64,000 nucleotides of DNA from Scatophagus argus (taxonomy: Eukaryota > Chordata > Actinopteri > Scatophagidae): the NCBI RefSeq assembly GCF_020382885.2, contig NC_058498.1:18381001-18445000 (forward strand), read 5' to 3'. This document shows positions 38,371 through 51,640 of the stretch, one piece after another. The notes beneath the pieces were generated by a model. It saw only the letters and a list, made by a program, of their open reading frames with translations. It ran no database searches and was not told the DNA's origin. The translations under genes and the position numbers were made by a program. Each line of letters begins with the position of its first letter. Position 1 is the stretch's first letter.

Positions 38371-39950
38371 AGCAGATGTGTGACACACACACACACACAC
38401 GCACACACAAACTCACGTGGAAGAGCAGCCCTGGAGCATTCTGGGCCAGAGGGTGGAGAGAGAGGTAAGCAGAAACAGCTATGTTGCTAGGATACGGCCA
38501 AAATAAAACAGACTCAGAGAGCTGCAGTCTCCAGCAGAAACAGGCGGTTTGTTTCATACACACACACTACTAACTGTCAAGACTGGAAAACAATGTTTTG
38601 AAAGAGTCCTGGGAAAATGGACGGGTTGAACCTGTAGACTCTCATAAACTGTGCTGTGTCAGAATTCTTGCACTCATGTCTCGTGTTCAGCTTGTTCACA
38701 ATCATTTAAAAAGATGCAAATTGTTGGCTCTGGCAATCTGTTGCTGATTGTGTTTCAGTGCAGGGTGAGTGTATGCGAGGCTGGGAGTGTGCGCATTCAT
38801 GAACGGGTGTATATTTGTGGCTGTTTGGGGAGAGTTGAGGAGTTCAGACTTGCTCGTACATGCAGGTGTGAGTGTGTTGTGTTCAGCAGAGGAAATCTCT
38901 TACTGATTGAACTGTTTTCCAGGCAGGTTGCTTATCACAGCCGAACGTCTGCTGTCTTCTTGATGGAGAGATTCAGAGCAGGCGTGTGCCTGTGTGTATA
39001 TATATACATATATATATATACACACATTTGTATAGATAGAAAGAGAGGGTTTGGAAGAGGCTGGATACTGTCTGTGTCTGTCAGAGTCTGACAGCTTGTC
39101 CATCCAATTTATTCTGTCTCTTGGCTCAGCGTTGCTCTCATGGCTGTTAAATGCATCTAAACTCTCCTCAAACCGAAAGTGTGCAGGAGTGTTTATTTCT
39201 CTGAACAGGTGCTGTCTTCTTGGAAATCTCCTGATAGCTGTAAGCATTCACTCACACACTCACTCACACAAACACACACACATAAAGCTGAAGGGGATTC
39301 CTGGGAATAATGTTTAACAGGGAGAAATTGGACTGCACCATCAATTTCAGCTCTTTGTGCAGAGGCTGTGGTTTACTCTAGATAGCCAGGCCAAGCCTCT
39401 GAGATAAGACGACTCTTGGCCTGCCGGTGGGAAAGATGAAAGCATTCTCTTTAAACTGGCTTTCTGTCTCCTTTCCCACAGTCTTTGGCTGTAATGTGCG
39501 AAGGCGTATGTGAGAGAGCAAGACTGTGTGAACTTGAAAAGCAATTATGCATCACAGAGTTTTTTATGAAGTCGTACAGCTGCATCCAGAAGTTGGAATC
39601 ATGTTCATATGTGATGCCCAAAGCATTAGCATTACCCTCATCATGTATGTGTCCTTAACTGAAACATTTCCAGTGTGACTTGGTGACAGCTTTAGGTTGT
39701 GCAGCCGGACATCATCATGTTTCCATATTTGCTTACATGCCTTACATGCATTGCCAGTGACATAGAGAAGTGATAGAAGAATTCACAATACTGCTATTAT
39801 TTTGACTATTTCTGAACCCTAAAATATTCAAAACCCAACGCATTGTAGTGGAGTACTGCTTCAAAAGCAAAGGGAAAGGCACTTGTTGGGCAATTATCTC
39901 ATTCTTTTCACCTCCAAGTCAGGTTATGCATACATTTATGATTGGACACC

Positions 39951-40001
<51 letters not shown>

Positions 40002-40178
40002 GCACACATCTGCACAAGTACACGTGCCTACACACTCATCTACACCCATACACAAACAGACCTACCATGGTGAGTGCTGTGAGTAACTGTAGATTACAGA
40101 GCTGTCAAACTGGGTGCTGGAAGGAGGCAATTAGATCAGGGGATGTCTTGCTAATGGGCTGCCTGACCCCAGAGACAC

Positions 40179-40217
<39 letters not shown>

Positions 40218-40494
40218 CCGAATTTCTCCCTCCCTAACCTTGCCCCAAACAAAAGCAGAGAACTGTTGAAAGTAAGGCTGCCTTTAGGCTGGGCCTCACA
40301 CATACACTCTCAGTCCAGGAGGGCAGGATATGCATAGGCATGCACCACACTAAGCCCTGACACACAGGTATGAAAAGATTCCACTGGAAAACCACTGGAA
40401 TACTGTACCGTTTCCCAGGATCTCCAAACTATTAGTAAACACTGTGTGTGTTGTGTGTGGCCATGTGTCAGTCTGTGCGGGTTTTTAAAGATAG

Positions 40495-40536
<42 letters not shown>

Positions 40537-40540
40537 ACAA
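38371..40540. repeat. microsatellite-rich interval (CA, TA, GT)
   Basis: CA runs at 38381-38408 and 39959-39998 and about 40176-40212, a TA-rich palindromic run at 38995-39022, and a GT run at about 40495-40531. Between them I see no recognisable gene. Frames here are mostly Thr-His or Cys-Val repeats. Confidence 0.85.
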
Positions 40541-41154
40541 GTGGGTGTGTGTCTGTGCACACGTTTTAAGCAGACAGAGCATTCATTGTGATATGGTTCT
40601 GTCCCTCAAGGCGCTGGAATCTGGCACATTGTCTTTGTCGGAAACTCAAACCATTTACAACTCTCGACTTGTTTTGATCCTTTCAGAAAATTCCATTTCC
40701 TGCGGTCGTTTGGGGAGTGACTGCAGTGAAGCCTCTGGAAGGAAAAGCCCCATTATGGTTTCAGTGCGGGTTGGAAGGACTTGACTTGAAGGTCAGTATC
40801 AGGCTCACCGCTATAGTTCCCCTGTGTGAGAATGAATGACTGAACAAAAGGTGACCCTTAGATAAGAGGAGAGCCCAATGTGGCTTGTCTGGTACAGGAT
40901 GGGCAAACACAGGGATGGTGGGGCTTCACTTCTTGGCACAATCTGTTTGATTATAGGGACAATTCAGTTACTAATGGACATATTAACTGATTTATTTGCT
41001 GATTTTCCACTAGATTGAAGTGTCAGTTAACTGTAGTGTAAAGGAATAAAGACTAAACCACCTGCTTTGGGGTTTTTCTGTTCCCTCTATGTGCAGTCCT
41101 TTTCCAGTTTTTTTCTAATCCCTGGCCTCGCCCTGCTGGTCAGCTTCAGTTTTC
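40541..41154. other. non-coding stretch
   Basis: No gene or distinctive structure recognised. Confidence 0.4.
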
Positions 41155-41164
41155 CACAGCCATG

Positions 41165-41520
41165 AATGCATGGGCGAAATTTTCAGTCTTTCAGACTCTG
41201 GAGGGGACCAACCCAGCCGGTGTCCTCTTTCAGCCAGAAGGTTCTGTGTTTGAATCCAGAGACATGTGGCCAGGATCTTTCTGATTGGGGTGCCAGGTTC
41301 TCCCTGTGTCTGCATGGGTTCCCTTTGTTTATTTCCTCCCACAGTCCAAAGACTTGCAGGTTAGGTTGTTTGGTGACTCTGAATTCCCCTTAGATGTGAA
41401 CGTGAGCGTGAATGATTGCTTGCCTCTGTATGTCAGCTCTGTGATGAGCTGGTGACTTGTCCAGGGGATGTACCCTGCCCCTCTCTCTGTGTCCCACAAA
41501 CCTTGCAAAAGAAAAGCGGT
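41165..41520 (+). mobile_element. degenerate tRNA-derived SINE-like element
   Basis: Contains AGAAGGTTCTGTGTTTGAAT followed by CC (a B-box-like stretch of a tRNA-type promoter), then AGGTTCTCCCTGTGTCTGCA, CCTCCCACAGTCCAAAGACT, CAGGTTAGGTTGTTTGGTGA and GATGAGCTGGTGACTTGTCC. These blocks are in the order of a widespread fish SINE-type repeat. The A-box end is eroded. The open frame across it is not a gene. Confidence 0.7.
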
Positions 41521-42146
41521 GATAGATGACAGATCAGAGCAGCACAGTTGAGTGACAAAGCAAACAAAGTTTACCAGAGAGTGACAGAATGAAACAGATC
41601 CTCCAGCAGGCTGTTACACTTGATACATGATATGGTAAGTAGGAACACACTGGTTTATATTCAGCATGCGCATCACTGATGCCGCCAAAAATAATTTCTA
41701 TAACAATTCGCAGACTGTTTAACCTGTGAAGTAGGCTTGTGAGAGATCAACTGTATGATTATTGAGGGGAGAAATGTCATTTCCACATTTCAGATATTAG
41801 AGGGCACGTGCCCCCCACCTCCTGGGCGATTAGCTGCTTGTATGAAAGCAGCGATGACAAATTGGTTCTACTCAAAAAAAACCCCACTCACTTTTCTTTG
41901 GGAGTTTTCCAGTGTGCGTATGCATCCACAAACATGCATGTGTCCATTTGTAGGTTTTAATGTGTAAATGTGTGTTTTTGTATGTGATGTAACGTCTGGA
42001 GGAGCCACACTGCTCACTGCCAGAGTGCCACTGCTCCAGAAATACAACCAGTATGACCTCAACTGATGCACACTTCGTGGACAGTGGATAAAAGAGCCAG
42101 AGCAGAGTGATGAAGGAAGAGAGAGCGAGGGAGAAAAGACTGAAGG
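41521..42146. other. non-coding stretch
   Basis: No gene recognised; frames on both strands lack known domains. Confidence 0.4.
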
Positions 42147-42300
42147 CACAATGTATGGCCAAAAGTATGTGGACACATAATATTTGTAGACTTATTTAAG
42201 ATTTTAGAAGTAGTGCTGAGTAAAAAGTACCTAACATTCCTATCAAAAATACATGAACATCTGTTGCATTTAACCGTGCTTTACAGCTGGGCCCTCTGAG
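42147..42300. repeat. fragment of a fish DNA-transposon-like repeat
   Basis: Begins AATGTATGGCCAAAAGTATG TGGACA, the terminal sequence of a common teleost repeat. Only one end is clear. Confidence 0.4.
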
Positions 42301-45300
42301 ATCCCAAAAAGAGGAAATGCATCATTCTCTGCCGTGATTGACACTGTCATATGTTTCTTCTGTGACATAATGTTGCATGTGGAAAAAATACAGGAAATTT
42401 CTTCAAATACATGCAGTATGTTATTCATGCACAGACACAAAGTTGATCATAATTTTCATCATTTTGATGTGTTTAAGCCATCCCAGGAGAGTAGAAGCTG
42501 GTATAGCACCATTATTACAGCAGTGCCCATAGTTTCAGAATGAGATGTTCAACAGTATGTTCACATATTATTATTATATGCATGTGTGTCTATATGAGTC
42601 CACATGCTCAAATATACACACATCCAAATACATATAATAGTATGCATAATATGTACAATCTTATTTCACCTAAATTATTGCACTCTGTGATAATTCTATG
42701 TCTTGTTTACGTTAAGCACTTGGTGCATGTATTCTTCTTCTCCTTCTTTTTATTATTAAACTCTTGTTCATACACATAAAGACATAAAGAAATGATTCTG
42801 AGGTTCTCCTCAAGCGGGCCGCCTGTCAGAATGTGGGGTGGACTTTGTTTAATTTTATGTTTAGCTTTGTTTAGCTCAGACATGGTTTTCCAGCTTATTT
42901 TTGTGCAATGTGTTTGAATGTGTTCCCTGCATGCAGATGTGAACACTGGGTTTGTGGCAAAAAGAAATAGAGAGATGCAGGAGAGAGAGAGAGATGTTAT
43001 TTGTGCATGACAGAGGGTAGCCTGTATCTGTAGCGTGTGACACACAGTGCTCTCTCTGCAGCAGCCAGGCCTCAGTTTTAGGGACTTGTGCCAGGGGACA
43101 GAATAGCCTGTCTGTTTCCTGCCTCTTACTGGTCTGTGATTGACAGCAGCACTTCTTTGTGTGTGTGAATGTATGCGTATGCGTGACTTCTCTGTTTCTG
43201 TGTGTGTGTTTGTCAAACTGACAGATTGACAGAAATGCACCAACTCATTGCATGAAGGGGGATGTAAAGAAGTTGCCATCTCCTCTGAGAAAAAGAACCA
43301 ACACCGCTCCTGTCAAATTGTCACTTATTTAACAGTTTGTTTATCTGCTCTTTTTGTTAATTTCACACACATGACCACTGGCCAACACATGCACACGATT
43401 TCACATACGTCCTCACAAAACAGTCAGCATCATAAATAAACAATTTCTCCACAGAACATACTGTGGTTTATTTATTCAGAGAGTCAAATTGCACACACAA
43501 ACACACACATACATGTGTGCACAAACACACACCCTCGTCTCAGCTCTCTCGTTTCTGGAGTATCACATTGTGAAGAGCAGGAGTAGTTTCCTCAACTCTG
43601 ACCTCTCTGTGGTCTCTTGAGGTCATGAGGACTGTAGATGCACAACATGTGTATCTGGGATTTTCAGATAAAGATGAAAAACAGATGTACGCATACAGGA
43701 ACAAAGTAGACCTACAGGGTAAAGGATGTGGCTGAAGAGTAGCAGAAGTAGTGATGAGTGTGGCTGGGGTCTGTTGACCACATCATTTGAACTCAAATAA
43801 GGCTGAGATAAGTGGGTCCTTTCTGAGGACAAGCATAAAATGCTTATAACTCGAGATTAACTGGAAACTATTTCAAGGCTCAGAGATATGGCTATATTGA
43901 TATATAAAAGCACAGATTTAATGCAATTTATGCATGAAATTTGGAGATTACTACATTGGACTATTGTGCACACAGCCGTCTAAAACCTTTATGTTGCATT
44001 GGCAGTCATCAAAATGCACAGTGGTGTCATAAAATATGTCAGCGGCATCATAAACCCTGCTACTAATTTAAGAAGGCGACATGTGCACTGACAGTCAACT
44101 TAAAGAGCAGTCAATACAAGGCAAGTTATGTTAGCATAAGCATTTAATGCTTGCTGGCCTCTTCTCCTCATGACTGAAGGACAAACTGGTGCTCAATATG
44201 GGCTGCTTTACATACAGGGACCTTTATCCATTTGATATTCATGCTTTTAATCATAAAAAAGAGTGAAGAAAAACATCAAATTCTAATTTCAGTTGAACTG
44301 AATTGTATTGAATTATCTTTAAATCATGGTGTATTTTAGTGTTACACATTCATCTGTGTGTTTTGTATTGGTTTGTGGACTATGTCTCGATCCATACGAA
44401 GTTACGTAAGAGGCAGCGATACACACCCCTACAGATAACCCATGACCCCCTGGGGTTCACCCACAGGGCGGGCCAGACAAAACAAATGACACAGTGGCTG
44501 ATGAATCAGTAAAATCAAACACATTTTTGATTAAGCTGAAAATGCATCCTTGTCTGTACTGACAAGTGTACTGACATCAGGCAGAGAGTGTTGCGACAGA
44601 CAAACAAATAATGGTGCTAATGGGGTGGGAACCCTAATTGGATGAAGTCACTGGGCTGGTTTGGTTTGTTGACAAGCATGTTGCAGACATGTGCAAAATC
44701 TGTTTATTTTGCATCATATGTTTTCCTAGCAAACACAGAAGGAAGTGTGGAGAAACATGGGAATGATGCAGGATCCAAACCATCCAAGAAGGATTCCTGC
44801 TGTTATTGCTTTATATCTGTGTATCAAGCAGACAAAATTAGAAATGCAGAGGGATCACGCTGCTAAGCTGCTAAATTTACGTGAGGCGGGTTGGGGGTTG
44901 AAGGTGAAATGACTGTCACATAAACTGGCCAGCATGCAAATCCTGGGCATCAGGAGAAAGGACAGAAACGAGTGAGAAAAATGCTATTCTGTAAACACTG
45001 TATGCATACAATCAATCACTCTTTGTTATTTCGGCAACAACAACGCACAAGGATATGGTTTTGTTTTACAAGACAAGACATGAGAGACACAGGAGACAGC
45101 AGTAAAACAATATCAAAACAGACTGCAGCAGGCACAGATTTAATGGAGCTCATGGTGTTTGTGTGTTTTCATTAACAAGAGAGGCTGAAGGAGGGATGAG
45201 AGAAGAGAAAAGAAGTGGAGACACGAACTGTAAACAACAGAAATTGGACACACCAACAAAGGCAGCTGATTGGAGCCCCCACTACCACCACCCCCACCCC

Positions 45301-45400
45301 CAGCCACCCCACCCACTGCCTGCAACAGGCCCCAGACATTCACCGAAGGACTAAACAGGAATCCCCCACAGCCTCACGACAGACTGACTGACTCTGCATG
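42301..45400. other. non-coding stretch
   Basis: No coding gene supported. Short CA runs at 43490-43530. A perfect PAR-bZIP-type TTACGTAA lies near 44401. 45275-45330 is a C-rich CCACC/CCCCA patch. Confidence 0.4.
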
Positions 45401-45408
45401 GTCTATAT

Positions 45409-45890
45409 CACACACACACACACACACACACACAAATAGACACATGCATTCACACACAGATTTACAGACAGTACAGAAATAGCCCCAGACTGGGGTGTTA
45501 CCATACACACTATCGCACCCACTTATATCATGCAGCAGCACTATGTCTTTTGCACATGCAATCATTTATCTAAAACAAGTGCTGGTTGCTTCTGAATGAC
45601 TTTTCCTTTTTATATAATTACTAAAAACCCTTCAACCTCCATTTTGTGTTTCTTTGTTTTCCTTCGTTTTCTTCCTCTGTTTTAATTTCTCTTTCACTTT
45701 TCTCTCTCTCTCTCTCTCTCTCTAGATCTCTCTCTCTCTCTCTCTCACCCACAGACATTTACACATCAATATAACATATGGGTAATGTGTTCTGTGTTTC
45801 CTGAGAGCACTTTTCTACCTGTTTATTTCACCAGTTTACATTCCTCTAGCCCCTCACACACACACACACACAGACACACACACATCACGT
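45409..45890. repeat. CA and CT microsatellites
   Basis: CA run at about 45409-45434, CT run interrupted by AGAT at about 45703-45747, and CA runs at 45856-45885. No gene. Confidence 0.9.
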
Positions 45891-46767
45891 CTGCACTGAG
45901 TGACGTGCACTTGTTTGAGTGACAGAAAGTGCAAATGAAAGGAAAGGTCAGGAGTTCCTCAGCCCCTTGTTCCTGACATTGCATCTCCCACAGCATCACA
46001 AATGTGTTTTACATTTGTGTTCAGTGAGCCACCGCTGCAGCAAGGAGGGGCTTTCTTCCACCCTTTCCCCTCAACATTTGCATGCATTAGGGTTTTCCCT
46101 CAAACACAGAATACCACATAAACTGACACACAAAGGAAATGCATGGTTTCTCAAAGCCATAGATTGGAGCGCTACACCTTAACTGTGAAAAATGAGTGTC
46201 TTGAGTGTCTTCACGGACCCTGGTCAGGGGGAGATGGTAGAGGTAATGTGGGAAAACACCTGCAGGAATTTCCTAGTTGAGGATTCAACAGTTTAAGACT
46301 TCAACAGAACAGTGGTTATCAGATAATCCCCATGATCCTCTTCTGTGTCCAGATGGCCACTGTTGTATTTACCTCTGAATGTGGCTCTTCTACAGAATCT
46401 GTGAAATTCCAACCAGGACACTGAATCAGTGAGTACTGTAGAGGTCAAACCATATTCCTTTAAATTGTTTCTGTTGTATCTGTTTTCTTTCATCTACAGT
46501 AAACTGACCTGCAGATTTTGCTGGATCAGAACATCTACTGAATTTAATCTGAATGTCTTCTGCCAGTTTTGCTGCAATCATGAGACTGTGATAAGTCATT
46601 TCATGCCCCTGTAACAAGCTGATGCGTCGTCATTTGAAGATGATTCAGTGGTTTCGATCAGTACGCGGTTACTCAAGCATTAAAGAGGAGCTGTTCATGT
46701 TGGATGGCACTAACAAACAACTTGATGGCTACAGAGACACACATTAGATAAAGAAAATTCTTGAATG

Positions 46768-47120
46768 TAAAGTAGTAGTAGTTTGGCATTTTGGGAAATA
46801 GGACCTATTGCTTTGTTGGTGAGAATAATGACCACTCTCATTTTTGTACAGTAACACAGCTGGTTATTCAAAGTGGAAACAGTTAGTCTGGCTCTCTCCA
46901 AAGGTCAAAAAATTTGCTAACCAGCATCTCTAAAGTTAAGCCAAAAACAGTGTGGTACGAAAACAAAAACACTTATGTATGCTTGTTGCCAGTTATGCTA
47001 AGCTAAGCTAACTGATTTCATATTTACTATATAGTTATAAATGTGGTATCGATGATTTCGTCTATTTATTGTCAAAATTCAAATCTGGATATGTCACAAA
47101 AATGTTGAGCTATTCCTTTT
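46768..47120. mobile_element. fold-back MITE-like copy B
   Basis: The left end has GGCATTTTGGGAAATAGG and the right end CAAAAATGTTGAGCTATTCC, inverted versions of each other. The centre carries CTGGCTCTCTCCAAAGGTCA and GCTAAGCTAAGCTAA. About 350 bp, no coding capacity. Confidence 0.65.
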
Positions 47121-48580
47121 CTGTCCCAGACAACAACATGAGTGGTGTTTCCCTGTCATTTCCCTGTCAGTCTGACGTTCATTTCAGCACGAGGCTGCGG
47201 GCAGATTTGCTATGTCATGATGGCTGCTCAGGACACTTGATCCTCTCCACAGCATGCACCCCGCTGGTTTCTGTATCAGGTCAAGCCAGCCGCCAAGAAT
47301 GCTGTCTATTTCCAGTTGACCTGCCGTGACAGCTAGTTATATACCCCGGTTATGCGATTAGGGCTGCCAGAGCGAATGAAGAGGAGGATGAGGAAGAGGA
47401 GTGTGGGGTTTCCTGGGAAGCTCCCAGTCAGACATCTGCTGCCATCACTCTCTCACCCTCCCGCTCATTCCCTCCCACTCTTGTCATCACACCGTCTATC
47501 TGTTATTTGCCCTTTTTCTGTCTCAGAGATGGCTCTTTGTGGTGAGCAGGAGCGCTCCACTGAATAATTCAAAGAGCCAGCAGGGACAGACAGTGGATTA
47601 AGTCCCTAAAGAGGGGGAGGAGGGAGAGGGACGAAGATGGAGGACAGCGGGGATTTCACCCCATTAGACACGAGGAGCTGAGGGGAAATTCATTCACGAG
47701 GCACTCGGGAAGTGGGGCAGCATTAGATCAGCAGGGTAGATGGAAGGGATACTTTCAGAAGGGAAAAAGAAAGGGAGGTGAAGAGAAAGAGAGCGAGTGA
47801 GAGATCGGTGAATGTGTCACATGACCATCGGGAGATCCCTGAGCAGAGCTGGTCACATGACTGACTGGAAATGCACCCTACTTGGCTGCCCAAGAACGAT
47901 TCCCAGAAGTTGTGTGTGAAACCATGCCTTCTGTCCTTGTCCTTAATGACTTACAGTATGGCAGTGACTGTTGTGAATTGTGTGACATCAGTACATCACA
48001 TCATGCCATTCTGACATTCAAAACTTACAGTTTTATCCACAAAATGAATAATATATATGATATATAAATCCCACTATATAAAACACATTTAGTCAACCAT
48101 GTCAAAAGAAACAAAGAAGAAGGTGCCCTTCAAATGTCTGTGTTCAAATGTTTTCAGCTGGGACAAAGCTGTGTGTTTAGAGGTGCAGGGAGTGTTGATT
48201 TAGTGTGACTGATCACACTCTAAACCATGGTAATTCTCTTTCATCTACCGCTGCTACTGGACTTTTGGGACACCTGTCTCACTCCCACTCAGTCACACAC
48301 AAATGCACAGTCTTACACACCAAAACAGCCAGAGCGTCACTTACAGTTCAGTCTGCTTCAGAAAGTCAGGGGAATTTGATTAGCTGTCTTTCTTAGAAGA
48401 CCAGTTTCTAATTTCCTACTGATTTAAAATCTAATGAAATGAGTTGTCATTTAAGGCTTATTACTTCACACCTTAGTTCCTCTTGAATGGTACTTACTGG
48501 TGTGTAGACCAAGGTCACTGTGGTCAGAGACTAATTCACTATACTGTGGCTATACTGCATACAAGTATGAGATCAAGAAG
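47121..48580. other. non-coding stretch with purine-rich block and paired E-boxes
   Basis: No coding gene supported. 47380-47800 is purine-rich and higher in GC than its surroundings. GTCACATGAC occurs twice, at 47816-47825 and 47852-47861. Confidence 0.45.
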
Positions 48581-48582
48581 GT

Positions 48583-49260
48583 TTGATTCCCAGTTTCAAG
48601 TGCAAGACCTTTGACTCACTCTCATGTCTAAATAATAAAAATCAAAAGGGGCAAAAATGCCAGATTAAAAAAGAGATTAGTCATAGTGGATCAGTGAGAT
48701 TAAGTAGCATCAAAAATTGTTTATCACTCATAACAGGGCCAAGGTCCACTTTCAGGATTTTGGGGGAGCTTTCACCCACATCTCTTGGTCTTCCAAGAGA
48801 TGTGAGTGAAATGAGGATGGACTATGAAACTTTGGTCACTGACAAAAAGCTTTGGCAGAAATACAAAGTGTCAAAAACTGGAAAAACAAAATGGTTGGTC
48901 AAAAAAAGGCCTAGAATTTTAATTAAAAAAAAATCTTAAAAAATGCAAATTTTGTGGTATTTAATTGTGAACAGTAATGGAGGACTTTTCAAAATACATC
49001 ACAGTTCCCATAACTTAGACCACAGAGCTTTTTGTTTTTCAAGTAAAATAGTGAGTAAGATATTATTAAGAGGAGCTTGTAGGTTGTACAGATATGTCCT
49101 TTACTTGTGCTTCATGGGAAGTTTTGTACTCCACCCCGAGTCTTGCTCATACTCTGTCAACACAGTTCATACTAAGTCTGGTCGAGCAGCATTCAGGCCA
49201 TGTGCATTTTGGAGTGTGACTAAACAAACACATTACAACCATAACTGCACAGTTCGTTGA
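48583..49260 (+). other. two adjacent open frames of unknown status
   Basis: A 118-codon frame (48583-48939) rich in Lys is followed, in the same frame after three bases, by a 105-codon frame (48943-49260). Neither shows a domain I recognise, and codon usage looks AT-biased like the surrounding non-coding DNA. A strong hairpin (48770-48811) lies inside the first frame. I think these are chance frames. Confidence 0.2.
48770..48811 (+). repeat. 19-bp near-perfect hairpin with 4-nt loop
   Basis: Arms TTTCACCCACATCTCTTGG (48770-48788) and CCAAGAGATGTGAGTGAAA (48793-48811) pair with one mismatch; the loop is TCTT. Weaker flanking complementarity can extend it. Confidence 0.8.
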
Positions 49261-51197
49261 TGGACTTTATGGTCCTTCTCTAAGCACAGCGTTTAGGCTT
49301 TGTAGAAGGAGATGAAAAATGCACTTGGCATGAAAAAACGTTAAATACTTTCCGTGCACACAGGTTGGTTTGTGTTCCCTGGAGGACGTCCGCACGTTAG
49401 TTTATATGTACCCGATGGGAATCTGGTGTTTGCTTTAGTTCCGGGTGGGTTGCGCTCTGGGTTTGTGGGTCGGTGTTTTCAGGCCAGTAGCTCCAGAAAG
49501 GAGACCAGGAATTCTATGTTTTCAAAAAGAAAACATGTAGCTGTTGTTGCCCTAATCTCCAAAATATTTCTGCAAAAGAAAGAGAATTATGTAAAAGCAT
49601 CCCCTGGATCCAAGTAAGCGCAGGTGGGGTAATATTGTTTAATACTTTAATGCTTACTGAAATACATGTGAACAGTGTTGGTTTCAGAGCAGCCACGCAG
49701 TGTTTCAGAGCATCAGTAATAAAGAGTAATTCAACAGATGCAGACCTCTAAAGACTGGCCTGCTGTGTCCAAATATGGGCCAATATCATTGCAATAACCA
49801 TAATAAAAAACAGAACAGCTCTGTTGTGTCCACCATCAATCAGACAGACATCTGGCAGCGATTCATTTTATTAAACTGCAGTTTATTTCAGTTTTCCTGC
49901 TTTCCTCTGTCTTCTGCTCCATCTTCCTTCATCTCTGTGCCTCTTCCTCCCCATCTAACATAATTGAAGTGAGCTTCTCCTCCCCTATGTAACCCAATGC
50001 TCGTCCCACAGCACTAAAGTGTCGTTTGGGCCGCAGCTTAAGTACTTGGTGCGCTCTGTGCTGCGCTCTAACTCTTACAGATCAGCAGAAACCCAGATTA
50101 GACAAATGAATAATTCAGCTTATTGCCTTAAATGCAGTTTGTGGTAAAAGACAGCTATAAATCCTACTAGGCCTCTGACCCTGTTCATTTCACTGTTATG
50201 ACCTGAGGGTCCTGCAGTGACCAACATGATGAGTGAATGCTGTTCAAACCATGTGCCAGAGCAAAGCATGAAACAGATTATTCTTTCTTTTTTTTCTTTC
50301 TAATCTTTGTCTCTCGTTCTCCCTTTAGTGGTTAATCTTGAGGACCAAATGAGGTGATGACTCTTCATTTTTCCATCCAGGTCTCAAGGACAACTAAAGA
50401 CATCTGAAGCAGTGTGTGTGTGTGTGTGTGTGTTATGTCAGTCTTGTACAAAAACGGTGAAAAATAACATATAATGTAGCAAGGATAAGACAAATACAAA
50501 GATTTTCTGGATCCCTGCTCTGATCCATTTATATAATAATGGATGTCAAGTGAATTAAAGTGAGGCTGGTGTTAGCTATCATCAGTTATTGATCTTTAAT
50601 AATTGATGCATGTGATGTTTAGGGTGGCTGATATTATGATAATGGGTTGATGCTACCCATGTGGTTCAGCATGTTAAGACGATAATGCTTTTCCTGAGAG
50701 TGTGTTTGTGTGTGTGTATCAGTTGTTCTCACTGTGTCTATCTGTCTGTCAGTCTGTCCGTGCTGCTGGGTCTGTTGGGGGGGTGAGATTAACCTGATGA
50801 TCTCATACTGTGGGTGGTGCAGTCTTATGGCAGGTGAGTCATCAGGCAATGCTGTGGGTCTCTTACGGGAACAAAGACACGCTCAGATCATCTCTCCTGC
50901 AGCTTTCATCTACTGTTGTACTTACTGCAGCATCATCACCCTGCCTTCCCTCCCTCTGCCTCCACCGCATCGCACAGCCTCATCCGTCTTTCCCCCTTCA
51001 CTCCTCACTCCGGTCCGCATCCCTTTCTCAATCTTTCTAACTTCTCTAGATGGTGACTGTTTTGTTGCAAGATGATTCATATAATGTGAATAAAGGTAAC
51101 ACAAAACAAAAAAGTAATGACATCATTGCACAGAAAGATAACCTCACAGGTTTATCAATTTGCACTGATAAAAAGAAATAAAAAAATTTAAAAACTC
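49261..51197. other. non-coding stretch
   Basis: No gene supported. One short GT run at 50414-50432; CT/CC-rich sequence at 50940-51030. Confidence 0.4.
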
Positions 51198-51640
51198 TTT
51201 AAATGAATGATATCACATTTTGGGGAAATACACTTATTTTCTTGCTGTGTTTTATGTTAAAAGGTTGATCTCATGTATGTGTGCTAAACATTAAACTGGA
51301 GTCAGCAGACAGTTAGCTTAGCATAAGGACAGGAATCCGGAGGAAACCACAACTTACAGGGGTTTATGTGCTGGATTATTATGGGCAAGGATGGGACTAG
51401 TAAGACATAGAAACAGTGGTAAAACCACAGCGTGTTATTTTCATATTTCAGTTTCATATGTCTTTCTTACATTTGGCCAGAGTCAGGCTAGCTGTTTTTC
51501 ATTTTCATTAAGCTAAGCTAAGCTAATCAACTGCTGGCTCTAGCTTCAGAATTACCATAAAGGCACAAGAGTAATATCAACCCTCTCATCTAACTCTCAG
51601 CAGAAAAGCAAACAATGTATTTCCCAAAACTTACCAAAAG
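51198..51640. mobile_element. fold-back MITE-like copy C
   Basis: The left arm ATCACATTTTGGGGAAATAC and TTAGCTTAGCATAAGGACAG, and the right arm GCTAAGCTAAGCTAATCAAC, CTCATCTAACTCTCAGCAGA and TGTATTTCCCAAAAC, are inverted relative to each other. This is the longest and clearest of the three copies. Confidence 0.75.

Noticed and set aside
41166-41393. 75-codon frames on both strands
   Set aside because: They lie wholly inside the SINE-like repeat.
45122-45140. Match to part of miR-214 (CAGCAGGCACAGA)
   Set aside because: Only about 13 bases match and no hairpin with a miR-214 star arm is seen; miR-214 normally sits in a dnm3 intron.
46426-46617. Minus-strand 63-codon frame with MTYHSLMIAAKLAEDIQ
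   Set aside because: Looks mildly protein-like but has no known domain, no flanking exons and no context.
48583-49260. Two adjacent plus-strand frames of 118 and 105 codons
   Set aside because: No recognisable domain, AT-driven Lys-rich composition, no promoter or splice context; likely chance. Kept only as a low-confidence entry.
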